A stretch of DNA of 64,000 nt from Nocardia flavorosea NBRC 108225. GTDB taxonomy: Bacteria; Actinomycetota; Actinomycetes; Mycobacteriales; Mycobacteriaceae. The stretch covers positions 248,001 to 312,000 of the forward strand of contig NZ_BDCG01000018.1 of assembly GCF_001613385.1 (NCBI RefSeq), read 5' to 3'. Below the pieces are notes generated by a model. It was not told the DNA's origin, searched no databases, and was given only the letters and a program-made list of their open reading frames with translations. This document shows positions 17,129 through 24,676 of this stretch, piece by piece. A program made the position numbers and the translations under genes. Position 1 is the stretch's first letter. The number at the start of each line of letters is the position of its first letter.

Positions 17129-17263
17129 GTGCAGATCCACGCCGACGGCCTACGTGCCGCGCCGATTCTCGCGGACCGCGAGGGCGCGGCGCTTCTTGCG
17201 CGTCTCGCGAAGCCGGCCGGGCGGGTTCTTGCGGTAGTAGTAACCCGCCGTAGCGGGGTCTGA
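17129..17263 (+). CDS. Leader peptide rich in branched-chain amino acids, 44 aa
   Basis: A short ORF starting with GTG at the predicted transcription start. It contains one Ile, seven Leu and six Val residues (counting the final Val but not the start) in 44 codons. Three consecutive GTA valine codons at 17234-17242 are followed by Thr-Arg-Arg-Ser-Gly-Val and a TGA at 17261. The Val run sits in the loop and start of the right arm of hairpin 17221-17248. Ribosome stalling at Val codons during valine or general branched-chain shortage would shift downstream pairing. This is the design of known ilvB and leuA attenuator peptides in actinobacteria. It has no function as a protein. Confidence 0.65.
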   Translation: MQIHADGLRAAPILADREGAALLARLAKPAGRVLAVVVTRRSGV

Positions 17264-17297
17264 TTCGGACCGGCCCCCTCGCTGCGGGCCCCTTTTT
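17221..17297 (+). promoter_or_regulatory. Candidate ribosome-mediated transcription attenuator
   Basis: Three pairings can be drawn. GCGGGTT (17221-17227) with AACCCGC (17242-17248) encloses the Val codons. AGCGGGG (17252-17258) with CCTCGCT (17277-17283) is a possible antiterminator containing one G-U pair. GGCCC (17272-17276) with GGGCC (17286-17290), followed by T5 at 17293-17297, is an intrinsic terminator. The second and third are mutually exclusive, so a stalled ribosome at Val36-38 would favour the antiterminator. These pairings were drawn by eye and no energies were computed. Confidence 0.6.
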
Positions 17298-17347
17298 CTC
17301 GATTTTGCTGGTCCCCCAACCTGCCGACCTTCTCTGGGAAGACCTAC

Positions 17348-17794
17348 GTGCTCATGACCACACTGACGCTGGACAACGACGCCCTGACCACTGCCGCTCC
17401 CCGTAGCCTGCGCACCGAATGCGCGGAGCTCACCGCGGACCAATTCCATGAACGCTTCGGCGAATGTGCCGGTCCGATCCGCCTCGCGGGCTGCTCGTCC
17501 ACCGGTGCCCGCGGCGGCGCGTTCACCGCCACCCTCGAATTCCCGGGGTGGTCGCGTTCGGTGGTGGCCGCCGGTAGCCCGATCGCAGCCATGACCTCCG
17601 CCCTCTACGAGGCGGGCTATCCGGTGGAGATCCTGCGCTTCCATCAGCGCCGGACCGCCGCGGGAACCGCCACCTTCGTGCAATGCGAATTCGACGGCCG
17701 GCGCGGCTGGGGCGTGGCCCTCGCGGCGGACGGTGCGCAATCCTCGGTGCGCGCGATGATCGCCAGCGTGAACCGCTTGGTCGCCCAGCGCTGA
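17348..17794 (+). CDS. Stand-alone LeuA regulatory (allosteric) domain protein, 148 aa
   Basis: The whole protein resembles the C-terminal regulatory domain of 2-isopropylmalate synthase, the part that binds leucine, without the TIM-barrel catalytic domain. Marks are LTADQFHERFGECAGPIRL at the linker, a strand FTATLEFPG, GSPIAAMTSALYEAGYPVEI and the terminal GWGVALAADG...SSVRAMIASVNRLVA, which parallels WGVG...ASLRAVVSAVNR in LeuA. It may sense leucine, modulate LeuA or homocitrate synthase in trans, or do something else. The GTG at 17348 has GGGAAG six bases upstream; ATG 17354 is an alternative. It sits 50 bases behind a branched-chain attenuator. It converges on trxA across a strong hairpin. 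Confidence 0.75.
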   Translation: MLMTTLTLDNDALTTAAPRSLRTECAELTADQFHERFGECAGPIRLAGCSSTGARGGAFTATLEFPGWSRSVVAAGSPIAAMTSALYEAGYPVEILRFHQRRTAAGTATFVQCEFDGRRGWGVALAADGAQSSVRAMIASVNRLVAQR

Positions 17795-17840
17795 TCCGCT
17801 GATCCGCCGCCGGGTATCGACCCGGTGCCGGATACGGCAC

Positions 17841-17886
17841 GACGGCGGGCTCTACACCATCCCCGGAAAGTGTGGAGCCCGCCGTC
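17841..17886. terminator. Bidirectional terminator between the LeuA-domain gene and trxA
   Basis: GACGGCGGGCTC (17841-17852) pairs perfectly with GAGCCCGCCGTC (17875-17886). After one mismatch a further ACAC/GTGT pairing closes a 12-base loop. It lies between convergent 3' ends. Confidence 0.75.
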
Positions 17887-17897
17887 GTTCGTCGATT

Positions 17898-18281
17898 CTA
17901 TTCGGCCACTTCGCCGTTGGCTGCTTGTTGCTCGGCGAGTTGCTTACGGACCTCGTCCATATCGAGCGCCTTGACCTGAGAAACCAGATCCTCGAGGGCG
18001 GCGGGCGGGAGCGCTCCCGGCTGGGCGAAGACCAGCACGCCTTCGCGGAAAGCCATGATGGTCGGGATGGACTGGATATTGGCCGCCGCGGCCAAGCCCT
18101 GTTCGGCCTCGGTATCGACCTTGCCGTGGACGACATCGGGGTGTTTGTCCGCCGATGCCTCGTAGGTGGGTGCGAAACTGCGGCACGGTCCGCACCAGGA
18201 AGCCCAGAAATCGACGAGTACCACGTCGTTGCCGGTGACTACCTCATCGAAGTTCTGTTGCGTCAGTGTCTGGGTGGCCAT
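17898..18281 (-). CDS. trxA: Thioredoxin
   Basis: Cytoplasmic disulfide reductase of 127 residues. The active site WCGPC follows LVDFWAS, and the cis-proline is in SIPTIMAF. The C-terminus has a Gln/Ala-rich tail of ~15 residues beyond the usual ~110-residue fold. The start MATQTL at 18281 is preferred over an in-frame extension to 18359, because GAGAGGAC lies just upstream and the extension has no thioredoxin homology. No thioredoxin reductase is adjacent. Confidence 0.92.
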   Translation of the reverse strand: MATQTLTQQNFDEVVTGNDVVLVDFWASWCGPCRSFAPTYEASADKHPDVVHGKVDTEAEQGLAAAANIQSIPTIMAFREGVLVFAQPGALPPAALEDLVSQVKALDMDEVRKQLAEQQAANGEVAE

Positions 18282-18406
18282 GACGTCCTCTCGTGGTCGG
18301 TATACAGGCTGCAACGCCGGCCCCGGCCGCGGTTGTTCCACGGCGGTGTCGTACGCCACCTGGCCCCACCCTACGTTGTCCTATATCGGCTCGCGTGGGC
18401 CTCCGG

Positions 18407-18940
18407 TCAGCCGTGTCCGGCGATCGGCCAGGCCCGGCGGCGGTCCCCGTCCCAGCGCCGCAGACCTACCACGGTCGCGGCGGTGTCCTTGTCCGCGGCC
18501 ACCGCACTCACCGCCTCCCCGATCCGTTGCGGCAGCACCCGCCGGGCCAGCGTGATATGGGGAGTCCACTGGTTCGGATGCAGGTTCGCCGGAACATCCG
18601 GGCACGGTGCCACGATCTGATACACCCGCCGATGCCAGGCCAGTAGTTGTTCCGACGGCACCACTGCACGAACGAGAATCGGTCGCCGCGCCCCGAAGAC
18701 CAGCACACCGCCGAGGCGGATCGGGAACGGCCGGAAAGGCAGACGGTCCAGGTCGGTGTCGATCCGCGGCCAGATCTGCCGGGCCACCGCCACGGTGATA
18801 TGGGGCCGATGGCTTTCGGTGTCGCCGGCGCGGGCCCCGCGTCCCAGACCGGGCAGGCCTGCTTCGGCGAGCAGTTCCCACTGTCGCCGGATCCGCTGCT
18901 CGGACGTCTCGTCGAGCAGTAATTCCACCGACTGCACCAT
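18407..18940 (-). CDS. 2'-5' RNA ligase / 2H phosphoesterase family protein
   Basis: A 177-residue protein with the two HxT motifs that define the 2H superfamily, PHITVAV (about 46-52) and PHITLAR (about 128-134), in an LigT/ThpR-like arrangement. Members hydrolyse cyclic 2',3'-phosphates or ligate RNA ends; the substrate here is unknown. The N-terminus begins with SVELLLDE, the first beta strand. It is upstream of, and on the strand opposite to, the TnpB element. Confidence 0.85.
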   Translation of the reverse strand: MVQSVELLLDETSEQRIRRQWELLAEAGLPGLGRGARAGDTESHRPHITVAVARQIWPRIDTDLDRLPFRPFPIRLGGVLVFGARRPILVRAVVPSEQLLAWHRRVYQIVAPCPDVPANLHPNQWTPHITLARRVLPQRIGEAVSAVAADKDTAATVVGLRRWDGDRRRAWPIAGHG

Positions 18941-19173
18941 GATCTGCAGACGGTAGCCGTTCGCTCGCCGGATATCCGGCGGATCGGCCGGTCTCGTGCT
19001 GCGCGTGGGTCAAATCTCGGTTACTACGGCCGTGTTGCACCCGCTGTTCGCCAACTGTGCTGACCGTGAAACGTAGCGTACAAGCCCGGTCCATCAGGGC
19101 CGGGATAGGGCGTCAACAGCTCCCCGGTCAGGGTTTGAGGGTTGGTGTCGGTAGGGGTTGTTACGGTGCGCGG

Positions 19174-20318
19174 GTGCAGCTTCGGTACAACTTCCGTATC
19201 TATCCAGCGCCCGGCCGGCGCATCGCGCTGGCCGGGGCGTTCGGGTGTGCGCGGGTGGTGTACAACGACAACCTCCGGGCCCGCGAAGCCGCGTATGCAG
19301 CCGGGGTGAAGTTTTCGGATTCCGAGATTCAGCGGCGGGTGGTCACCGAAGCTAAACGCAGGCCCGAGCGGGTCTGGTTGTCACAGGTGTCGTCGGTGGT
19401 GCTGGTGCAGGCCTGCCAGGACGCGCGGGCGGCGTACCGAAACTGGCTCGACTCGCTGTCCGGGAAACGGAAGGGCCCGAAACTCGGCAAACCCCGGTGG
19501 CGGTCCCGGAAGGACAATCGCCAAGCGATCCGGCTCACCCGCAACGGTTTCAGTGTGCGTGCGAATCGGAAGCTGTACGTGGCCAAGGTCGGGATTTGAA
19601 GGTGGCCTGGTCGCGGGAGTTGCCGTCGGAACCGTCCTCGGTCACGGTCGTCAAGGATTCGGCAGGCCGGTATTTCGCGTCGTTCGTGGTCACGGTCGAG
19701 GAACGCGCGTTGCCGAAGGCCGGCCCCGAGGTGGGTATCGATCTCGGTCTTGCTACGTTCGCGGTCTTGTCGAACGGACGCAAGATCGACAGCCCCAGAT
19801 TTTTGCGGCAGGCCGAGCGCCGGTTGAAGAAGGCGCAACAGTGCCTGTCCCGTAAGGAGAAGGGCTCACGGAACCGGCTGAAGGCCCGGGTCAGGGTTGC
19901 CAAGGCGCATGCGAAGGTAGCCGATACGCGCAGAGATTTCGCACACAAGCATTCCACAAGGATTATTCGCGATAACCAAGCGATATTCGTGGAGGACTTG
20001 TATGTGAAAGGTCTTGCGCGGACGAAGCTCGCGAAGTCGGTGCACGACGCGGGATGGGGCATGTTCACGCGGATGCTGGAAGAGAAAGCTCGCCGGTACG
20101 GCCGGACCTTCGCCAGGGTGGATCGTTGGTTTCCCTCCACTCGGATGTGTTCGGCGTGTGGGATGGTAGGAGAAAAGAAACCGCTGCAGGTGCGGGAATG
20201 GACGTGCACCTGCGGTGCTGTCCACGACCGCGATTTGAACGCGGCCCGCAACATACTCGCCGCAGGGCTTGCGGAGAGTCGAAACGCCTGCGGAGGGGCG
20301 GTAAGCCCGGCCGCGTAG
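19174..20318 (+). pseudogene. tnpB: tnpB, RNA-guided nuclease of IS605 type, single frameshift
   Basis: Two frames together encode a normal TnpB of about 381 residues. Frame one runs from GTG 19174 (QLRYNFRIYPAPG, VVYNDNL) to a TGA at 19597-19599. Frame two resumes at 19593 (DLKVAWSREL). Losing one G at GGG 19591-19593 explains the break. All RuvC acidic residues are intact: GIDLGLATFAVLS, FVEDLYVKGL and HDRDLNAARNIL, as is the zinc finger CSACG...CTCG. The element is either recently inactivated, recoded by -1 slippage, or affected by a sequencing error. Confidence 0.85.
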
Positions 20319-20409
20319 CGGAAGGCACGCTCCAGTGAAACAGGAACCCACCGGAGAACCACGCGGTTCAGGAGGAATCCCGGACGTTCACTTCCGGGAG
20401 GAAGTCAAG
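20319..20409 (+). ncRNA. Candidate right-end (omega/reRNA) scaffold of the TnpB element
   Basis: TnpB guide RNAs arise from the 3' end of tnpB and the right end, with the guide taken from the flank. Here the tail after the tnpB stop folds at least one 7-bp hairpin (20378-20399) and ends at GTCAA. The guide would be the bases from 20410, which are the first codons of the ABC lipoprotein gene. Assignment rests on position and the tail motif; no expression is shown. Confidence 0.5.
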
Positions 20410-21306
20410 GTGGCTGATCGATCCGGTTCCCGGATCCGGCGGATGGTGTGCGTGATCGCCGGTGTGCTGCTGGCGGCCGGGTGCGTAACCAATATCGAGG
20501 ACACCGGGCCGGTACCCCCGAAGATCGGGGTGCAGCCCGTGCCGGAGCTCGCGGCCCGCGTACCCCCCGATATCGCCGCGGCGGGGGAAGTGGTCGTCGG
20601 CGTGAACGTGCCGTATCAGCCGAACGAGTACCGCGACCGGCACGGCGCTATCGTCGGCTTCGATATCGACTTGATGGATGCAGTGACCGCGGTACTGGGA
20701 ATCCGTGCCCGCTACACCGAATCGGCGTTCGAGAAGATCATCCCCGCCGTGCAGGCCGGAACCTACGACATCGGGATGTCGTCGATCACCGATACCCCCG
20801 AACGGGAGCAGCAGGTCGATTTCGTCACCTACTTCAGCGCCGGTGTGCAGTGGGCACAGCGCACCGGTGACGATATCGATCCGGAGAACGCCTGCGGTAA
20901 ACGTGTCGCGGTCCAGGCGACGACCGTGGAACATATCGAGGAGGTTCCGGCCAAGAGCGAAGCGTGTGTCGCCGCCGGGAAGGATCCGATCATCATCGAC
21001 GCGTTCGACGAGCAGAGCTCGGTCACCAACGCCCTGGTCCTGGGTCAGGTCGACGCCATGTCCGCGGATTCCCCGGTGACGGCGTACGCCATCAAACAGA
21101 CCGACGGGAAGATCGAACCGGCGGGTCCGGTATTCGACGCCGCACCGTACGGGTGGGCGGTGGCCAAGGGTTCCCCGCTCGCACCGGTACTGCGGGATGC
21201 GGTGCAGCATCTGATGGACAGCGGGCAGTACCGGCAGATCACCGAGAACTGGGGTGTGCAGGAGGGTGCGCTGGGCACCTCCGTGATCAACGGCGCGAGG
21301 AGCTGA
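20410..21306 (+). CDS. Polar amino acid ABC transporter substrate-binding lipoprotein
   Basis: Family 3 solute-binding protein of 298 residues (glutamate/glutamine type). A signal peptide (RIRRMVCVIAGVLLAAGC) ends in a lipobox with Cys25. The mature domain has GEVVVGVNVPYQPNEYRD, GFDIDLMDAV, FEKIIPAVQAGTYDIGMSSI and the hinge PYGWAVAKGSPL. The GTG at 20410 lies eight bases after GGAGG (20397-20401). That ribosome-binding site belongs to the right end of the TnpB element and is partly inside its hairpin. It is the first gene of a three-gene transporter operon. Confidence 0.9.
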   Translation: MADRSGSRIRRMVCVIAGVLLAAGCVTNIEDTGPVPPKIGVQPVPELAARVPPDIAAAGEVVVGVNVPYQPNEYRDRHGAIVGFDIDLMDAVTAVLGIRARYTESAFEKIIPAVQAGTYDIGMSSITDTPEREQQVDFVTYFSAGVQWAQRTGDDIDPENACGKRVAVQATTVEHIEEVPAKSEACVAAGKDPIIIDAFDEQSSVTNALVLGQVDAMSADSPVTAYAIKQTDGKIEPAGPVFDAAPYGWAVAKGSPLAPVLRDAVQHLMDSGQYRQITENWGVQEGALGTSVINGARS

Positions 21307-21308
21307 CC

Positions 21309-22238
21309 ATGGCCACCGATCCGGGCGCGACCCGCGACGACCACGAACCCGAACCGATCGAGGCCGTCCCCCTGCGGCGTCCGGGCCGGTGGCTCGCGGC
21401 GGTCCTGGTCCTGGTCCTGGTAGGCCTGTTCGTCTACGGTGCGGCAACCAATCCCGCCTATCGCTGGGATGTGTACTGGCAGTATCTGCGGGATACCAGG
21501 ATCGCATCCGGTGCCGTGGTCACCCTGGAGCTGACCGTGCTGGCGATGGTGATCGCCGTGGCACTCGGCACAACGCTGGCGGTGATGCGGTTGTCGCCGA
21601 ACCCGGTACTGCGCGCCACCGCCTGGGTGTACCTGTGGATCTTCCGCGGCACCCCGGTGTATGTGCAGCTGGTGTTCTGGGGGCTGGTGCCGTCGCTGTA
21701 CCAGCATGTCGCGCTCGGTGTGCCGTTCGGGCCGCGCCTGTTCGAGCTCGATGTCCAGAGCCTGCAGGCGGCCTTCGCGTTCGCGGTGATCGGGCTGGGT
21801 CTCAACGAGGCGGCGTATATGGCCGAGATCGTCCGGGCCGGCATCAACTCCGTAGGGGAGGGGCAGCGGGAAGCCTCGACGGCCCTGGGAATGTCCTGGT
21901 CACAGACCATGCGCCGGACGGTGCTACCGCAGGCCATGCGGGTGATCATCCCGCCGACCGGTAACGAACTCATCAGCATGCTGAAGACGACCGCCCTGGT
22001 CACCGCCATCCCGCTCAGCACGGACCTGTTCGGGCGGGCCCGCGATATCTACGGCGTGAACTTCCTGCCCATCCCGCTGCTGCTGGTCACCGCGACCTGG
22101 TACCTGGCCATCACCAGCGTGCTGATGGTCGGCCAGTACTACCTGGAGAAATACTATTCACGCGGGATATCGCGGCAGCTGACGGCCAAACAGCTTCAGG
22201 AGCTGGCCGATGCACAAGGGGAGGCACGGGCGAAATGA
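21309..22238 (+). CDS. Polar amino acid ABC transporter permease
   Basis: HisM/GlnP-type membrane subunit, 309 residues, with about five transmembrane segments after a ~30-residue soluble N-terminus. Family features are TLELTVLAMVIAVALGTTLA, IFRGTPVYVQLVFWG, the EAA coupling loop AEIVRAGINSVGEGQREAS followed by ALGMSWSQTMRRTVLPQAMR, and NELISMLKTTALV. The ATG is two bases after the lipoprotein stop, and its own stop overlaps the ATPase start. Confidence 0.92.
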   Translation: MATDPGATRDDHEPEPIEAVPLRRPGRWLAAVLVLVLVGLFVYGAATNPAYRWDVYWQYLRDTRIASGAVVTLELTVLAMVIAVALGTTLAVMRLSPNPVLRATAWVYLWIFRGTPVYVQLVFWGLVPSLYQHVALGVPFGPRLFELDVQSLQAAFAFAVIGLGLNEAAYMAEIVRAGINSVGEGQREASTALGMSWSQTMRRTVLPQAMRVIIPPTGNELISMLKTTALVTAIPLSTDLFGRARDIYGVNFLPIPLLLVTATWYLAITSVLMVGQYYLEKYYSRGISRQLTAKQLQELADAQGEARAK

Positions 22239-23011
22239 CCGCGACCAGTACGGAGCCGATGGTCCGCGCCGACCGGGTGCACAAGAACTTCGGCGCGTTG
22301 CGCGTGCTCAACGGGATATCGCTGGAGGTCCGGCACGGTGAGGTGCTGTGTCTCATCGGACCTTCCGGGTCGGGCAAATCCACGTTCCTGCGCTGTATCA
22401 ACCATCTCGAACAGGTGAGCGCGGGACGGTTGTATGTCGCCGGGGAACTCGTCGGCTACCGGGAGAAAGCCGGGCGGCTCTACGAACTGCACCCGCGTGA
22501 CGCCGCGCGGCAGCGCCGGGAGATCGGGATGGTCTTCCAGCATTTCAACCTCTTCCCGCACCGGACCGCGCTCGGCAATGTCATCGAGGCACCGATGCAG
22601 GTGAAGAAGGTGCGCAAAGCCGCGGCGACCGCACGCGCGAAGGAACTGCTGGATCGAGTCGGTCTGGCGGACAAGGTAAATGCCTATCCCGCGCAATTGT
22701 CCGGCGGGCAGCAGCAACGGGTCGCGATCGCCCGCGCTTTGGCGATGGACCCGAAACTCATGCTCTTCGACGAGCCCACCTCCGCCCTGGATCCCGAACT
22801 GGTCGGCGAAGTACTCACGGTGATGCGCGAACTCGCCGATTCCGGAATGACGATGGTGGTCGTCACCCACGAGATGGGTTTCGCGCGGGAGGTCGCCGAT
22901 CAGCTGGTGTTCATGGACCAAGGGGTGGTCGTCGAAGCAGGACCGCCCGCCGAGTTACTGGCCGCTCCGCGCCACGACCGGACGAAGGAATTCTTGTCCC
23001 GGCTGCTGTAG
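22235..23011 (+). CDS. Polar amino acid ABC transporter ATP-binding protein
   Basis: GlnQ/GluA-type ATPase of 258 residues. Walker A is GPSGSGKST, the Q-loop is in MVFQHFNLFPHRT, the signature LSGGQQQRVAIARAL, Walker B LMLFDEPTSALD and the switch VVVTHEMGFAREVAD. An insertion (GYREKAGRLYELHPRDAA) between Walker A and the Q-loop is common in actinobacterial members. The start overlaps the permease stop by four bases (ATGA). It is the last gene of the operon; the IDH-like remnant lies convergent immediately after. Confidence 0.93.
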   Translation: MTATSTEPMVRADRVHKNFGALRVLNGISLEVRHGEVLCLIGPSGSGKSTFLRCINHLEQVSAGRLYVAGELVGYREKAGRLYELHPRDAARQRREIGMVFQHFNLFPHRTALGNVIEAPMQVKKVRKAAATARAKELLDRVGLADKVNAYPAQLSGGQQQRVAIARALAMDPKLMLFDEPTSALDPELVGEVLTVMRELADSGMTMVVVTHEMGFAREVADQLVFMDQGVVVEAGPPAELLAAPRHDRTKEFLSRLL

Positions 23012-23029
23012 TAGCGGCGGCCGGTCGCG

Positions 23030-23360
23030 GTCGGGTGGACCAGTGCGATGCGCAGTTGCCCGAGCGGTACTTTCGCCGCGGGTGCCGATGCTGCGGGGGA
23101 TAGGAGGCGTTGTCGTGCAAGCCGAGGATCCGGGCATCGGTGCCGGCCAAACCGTCGAGGGTGGGTTCCGGTAGCGCCGAGCCGAATTCGTCGATCGCCC
23201 GGTGGCCATCGGCAAGTCGACCACTTCCGGGGGCAGTGCATCCGGCGGCCGTCAGTGCCTCGTCCACCACCCGTCGCGCCGAACCGGCCACCTCGGGCCC
23301 GAGCCCATCGCACTCGACGAGACCCAGTCGTAGCCGCCGGCCCGATACCGTCCCGTCCAT
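23030..23360 (-). pseudogene. Remnant of an isocitrate/isopropylmalate dehydrogenase family gene
   Basis: Read from 23360, about 85 codons match the N-terminus of the beta-decarboxylating dehydrogenase family: RLRLGLVECDGLGPEV (compare GDGIGPEV), VVDEALTAAG, LPEPTLDGLAGTDARILG and HDNASYPP. After that the match continues only in pieces in another frame (KVPLGQLRIALVHP) and is lost. The catalytic and cofactor regions are absent, so the gene is truncated and frameshifted. Confidence 0.65.
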
Positions 23361-23510
23361 CCGGTCATCGTCGCAGGAGTGCGCGCCCGTGGCGTGGACC
23401 GCCGGACCGGTGTCGTCCGGCCCGGCGGTCGTCGATCCGGTGCCGTGCCGGTTCCGCTGGGCGCTTGCGCGCCCTCGAGCCCGGAGTTTGTGGCCGTCCT
23501 CGCTCGCTGC

Positions 23511-23534
23511 TATCGTAGTGATATCACTTTGATA
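23511..23534. promoter_or_regulatory. Palindromic operator candidate before the SPFH gene
   Basis: AGTGATATCACT at 23517-23528 is a perfect 12-base palindrome, nested in TATC...GATA outer repeats (23511-23534). It lies 20 bases upstream of the SPFH start and overlaps a TATCGT that could serve as -10. The co-operonic ribbon-helix-helix protein is the obvious candidate to bind it. Confidence 0.55.
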
Positions 23535-23547
23535 GAGGGAGGATGTC

Positions 23548-24432
23548 ATGAAGTTTCGGGACGTCGCACGGGTCAACGGGTTCGTGGTGTTGCTGATCTG
23601 GCTGGTCCTCACGATCGCGCTGGCGGCCGTGGCGGTGGCCGGTTTCGTCGCCTTCGGGCAGAACGGGAACGCTGCCGCGCTGACCGGGGCGATCGTCGCC
23701 TGCGTGGTGGCCGTACTGCTGTTGTTCGGAATCACCGGACTGACCGTGGTGAACCCCAACGAGGCCAAGGTCGTTCAGTTCTTCGGCCGCTATATCGGAT
23801 CGGTGAGCGATCCCGGGTTCTTCTCGGTTCTCCCGATGACCGACCGGCGCAGTATCTCGCTGCGAGTCCGCAACTTCGAAACGCAGAAGCTGAAGGTCAA
23901 CGACGCCGACGGGAACCCGGTGGAGATCGCCGCGGTGGTGGTCTACAAGGTGGTCGACAGCTTCAAGGCCGCGTTCGCCGTGGACGACTACGAAGAATAT
24001 GTGGCGACACAGTCCGAGGCAGCGGTCCGGCATCTGGCCACCACCCACCCCTACGACGCCCACGACGACGACCGCACCAGCCTGCGGGACGGCGCCGAAG
24101 TCGCCGAGGAACTCACCGTCGAACTGCGCGAACGCACCGAAACCGCGGGGATCGAGGTCATCGAGGCGCGGATCACCCACCTCGCCTACGCGCCCGAGAT
24201 CGCCCAGGCGATGCTCGTGCGCCAGCAGGCGAACCAGGTCGTCGCGGCGCGGGCCCGGATCGTGGAGGGCGCGGTCGGCATGGTCGGGATGGCCTTGGAA
24301 CGGCTCACCGCCGAAGGCATGGTCGACCTGGACGAGGAGCGCAAGGCCACCATGGTCTCGAACCTGCTGGTGGTGCTGTGCGGTGACCGGCCCGCGCAGC
24401 CCGTGGTCAATGCGGGATCGCTGTACAGCTGA
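23548..24432 (+). CDS. SPFH/Band 7 domain membrane protein
   Basis: Membrane-anchored scaffold protein of 294 residues. Two N-terminal hydrophobic segments (about 12-35 and 45-67) precede a Band 7 domain (VVNPNEAKVVQFFGRYIGSV; VRNFETQKLKVNDADGNPVE; VVVYKVVDSFKAAFAVDDYE) and a helical region ending NLLVVLCGD. Such proteins organise membrane microdomains; a specific role cannot be read. The start has GAGGGAGG five bases upstream. Its stop overlaps the ATG of a ribbon-helix-helix gene (TGATG), so the two are a coupled operon. Confidence 0.9.
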   Translation: MKFRDVARVNGFVVLLIWLVLTIALAAVAVAGFVAFGQNGNAAALTGAIVACVVAVLLLFGITGLTVVNPNEAKVVQFFGRYIGSVSDPGFFSVLPMTDRRSISLRVRNFETQKLKVNDADGNPVEIAAVVVYKVVDSFKAAFAVDDYEEYVATQSEAAVRHLATTHPYDAHDDDRTSLRDGAEVAEELTVELRERTETAGIEVIEARITHLAYAPEIAQAMLVRQQANQVVAARARIVEGAVGMVGMALERLTAEGMVDLDEERKATMVSNLLVVLCGDRPAQPVVNAGSLYS

Positions 24433-24605
24433 TGGCCGAACGCAAGAAGGTCCTGCTCCGGCTCGACCCGGCGGTGTACGACGCGGTGGCGAAATGGGCG
24501 GCCGACGACCTGCGCAGCGTGAACGCGCAGATCGAGTTCGCGCTCCGGCGCGCTCTCGACCAGGCCGGCCGTTCACCGCGGACTTCCCGCAGCGACGACT
24601 CCTGA
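24432..24605 (+). CDS. Small ribbon-helix-helix (Arc/MetJ-like) protein, 57 aa
   Basis: A 57-residue basic protein. VLLRLDPAVYDAVAKWA forms the strand and first helix, and SVNAQIEFALRRAL the second helix, a typical Arc-type dimeric DNA-binding fold. Its ATG overlaps the SPFH stop. A role as autorepressor at the 23517 palindrome is inferred from family habits and position. Alternatively such proteins serve as accessory or antitoxin-like partners, but no toxin is adjacent. Confidence 0.75.
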   Translation: MAERKKVLLRLDPAVYDAVAKWAADDLRSVNAQIEFALRRALDQAGRSPRTSRSDDS

Positions 24606-24616
24606 ACAGTTCCTCT

Positions 24617-24653
24617 CATCCTCCGGTCCGCGGACGCCGCGGACCGGAGGATG
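24617..24653. terminator. Bidirectional terminator between SPFH operon and methyltransferase
   Basis: A 17-bp perfect stem (24617-24633 with 24637-24653) on a three-base ACG loop, followed on the plus strand by CTTTATC. It lies between two convergent genes. Confidence 0.8.
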
Positions 24654-24676
24654 CTTTATCGATGCAGCAGGACCGC

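Larger units (their letters stand above)
19080..20409 (+). mobile_element. IS200/IS605-superfamily element carrying only tnpB
   Basis: A TnpB-only element without a TnpA transposase. The left end is uncertain: an imperfect hairpin of CCCGG/CCGGG type lies at about 19083-19103. The right end is the typical TnpB 3' tail with a hairpin (TCCCGGA 20378-20384 with TCCGGGA 20393-20399), ending in GTCAA just before 20410. Its right boundary touches the start codon of the next gene. No target-site duplication is expected for this family. Confidence 0.65.

Noticed and set aside
24432..24605. Toxin-antitoxin module at the ribbon-helix-helix gene
   Set aside because: The partner is an SPFH membrane protein, and the next gene is a convergent methyltransferase beyond a terminator; no toxin is present.
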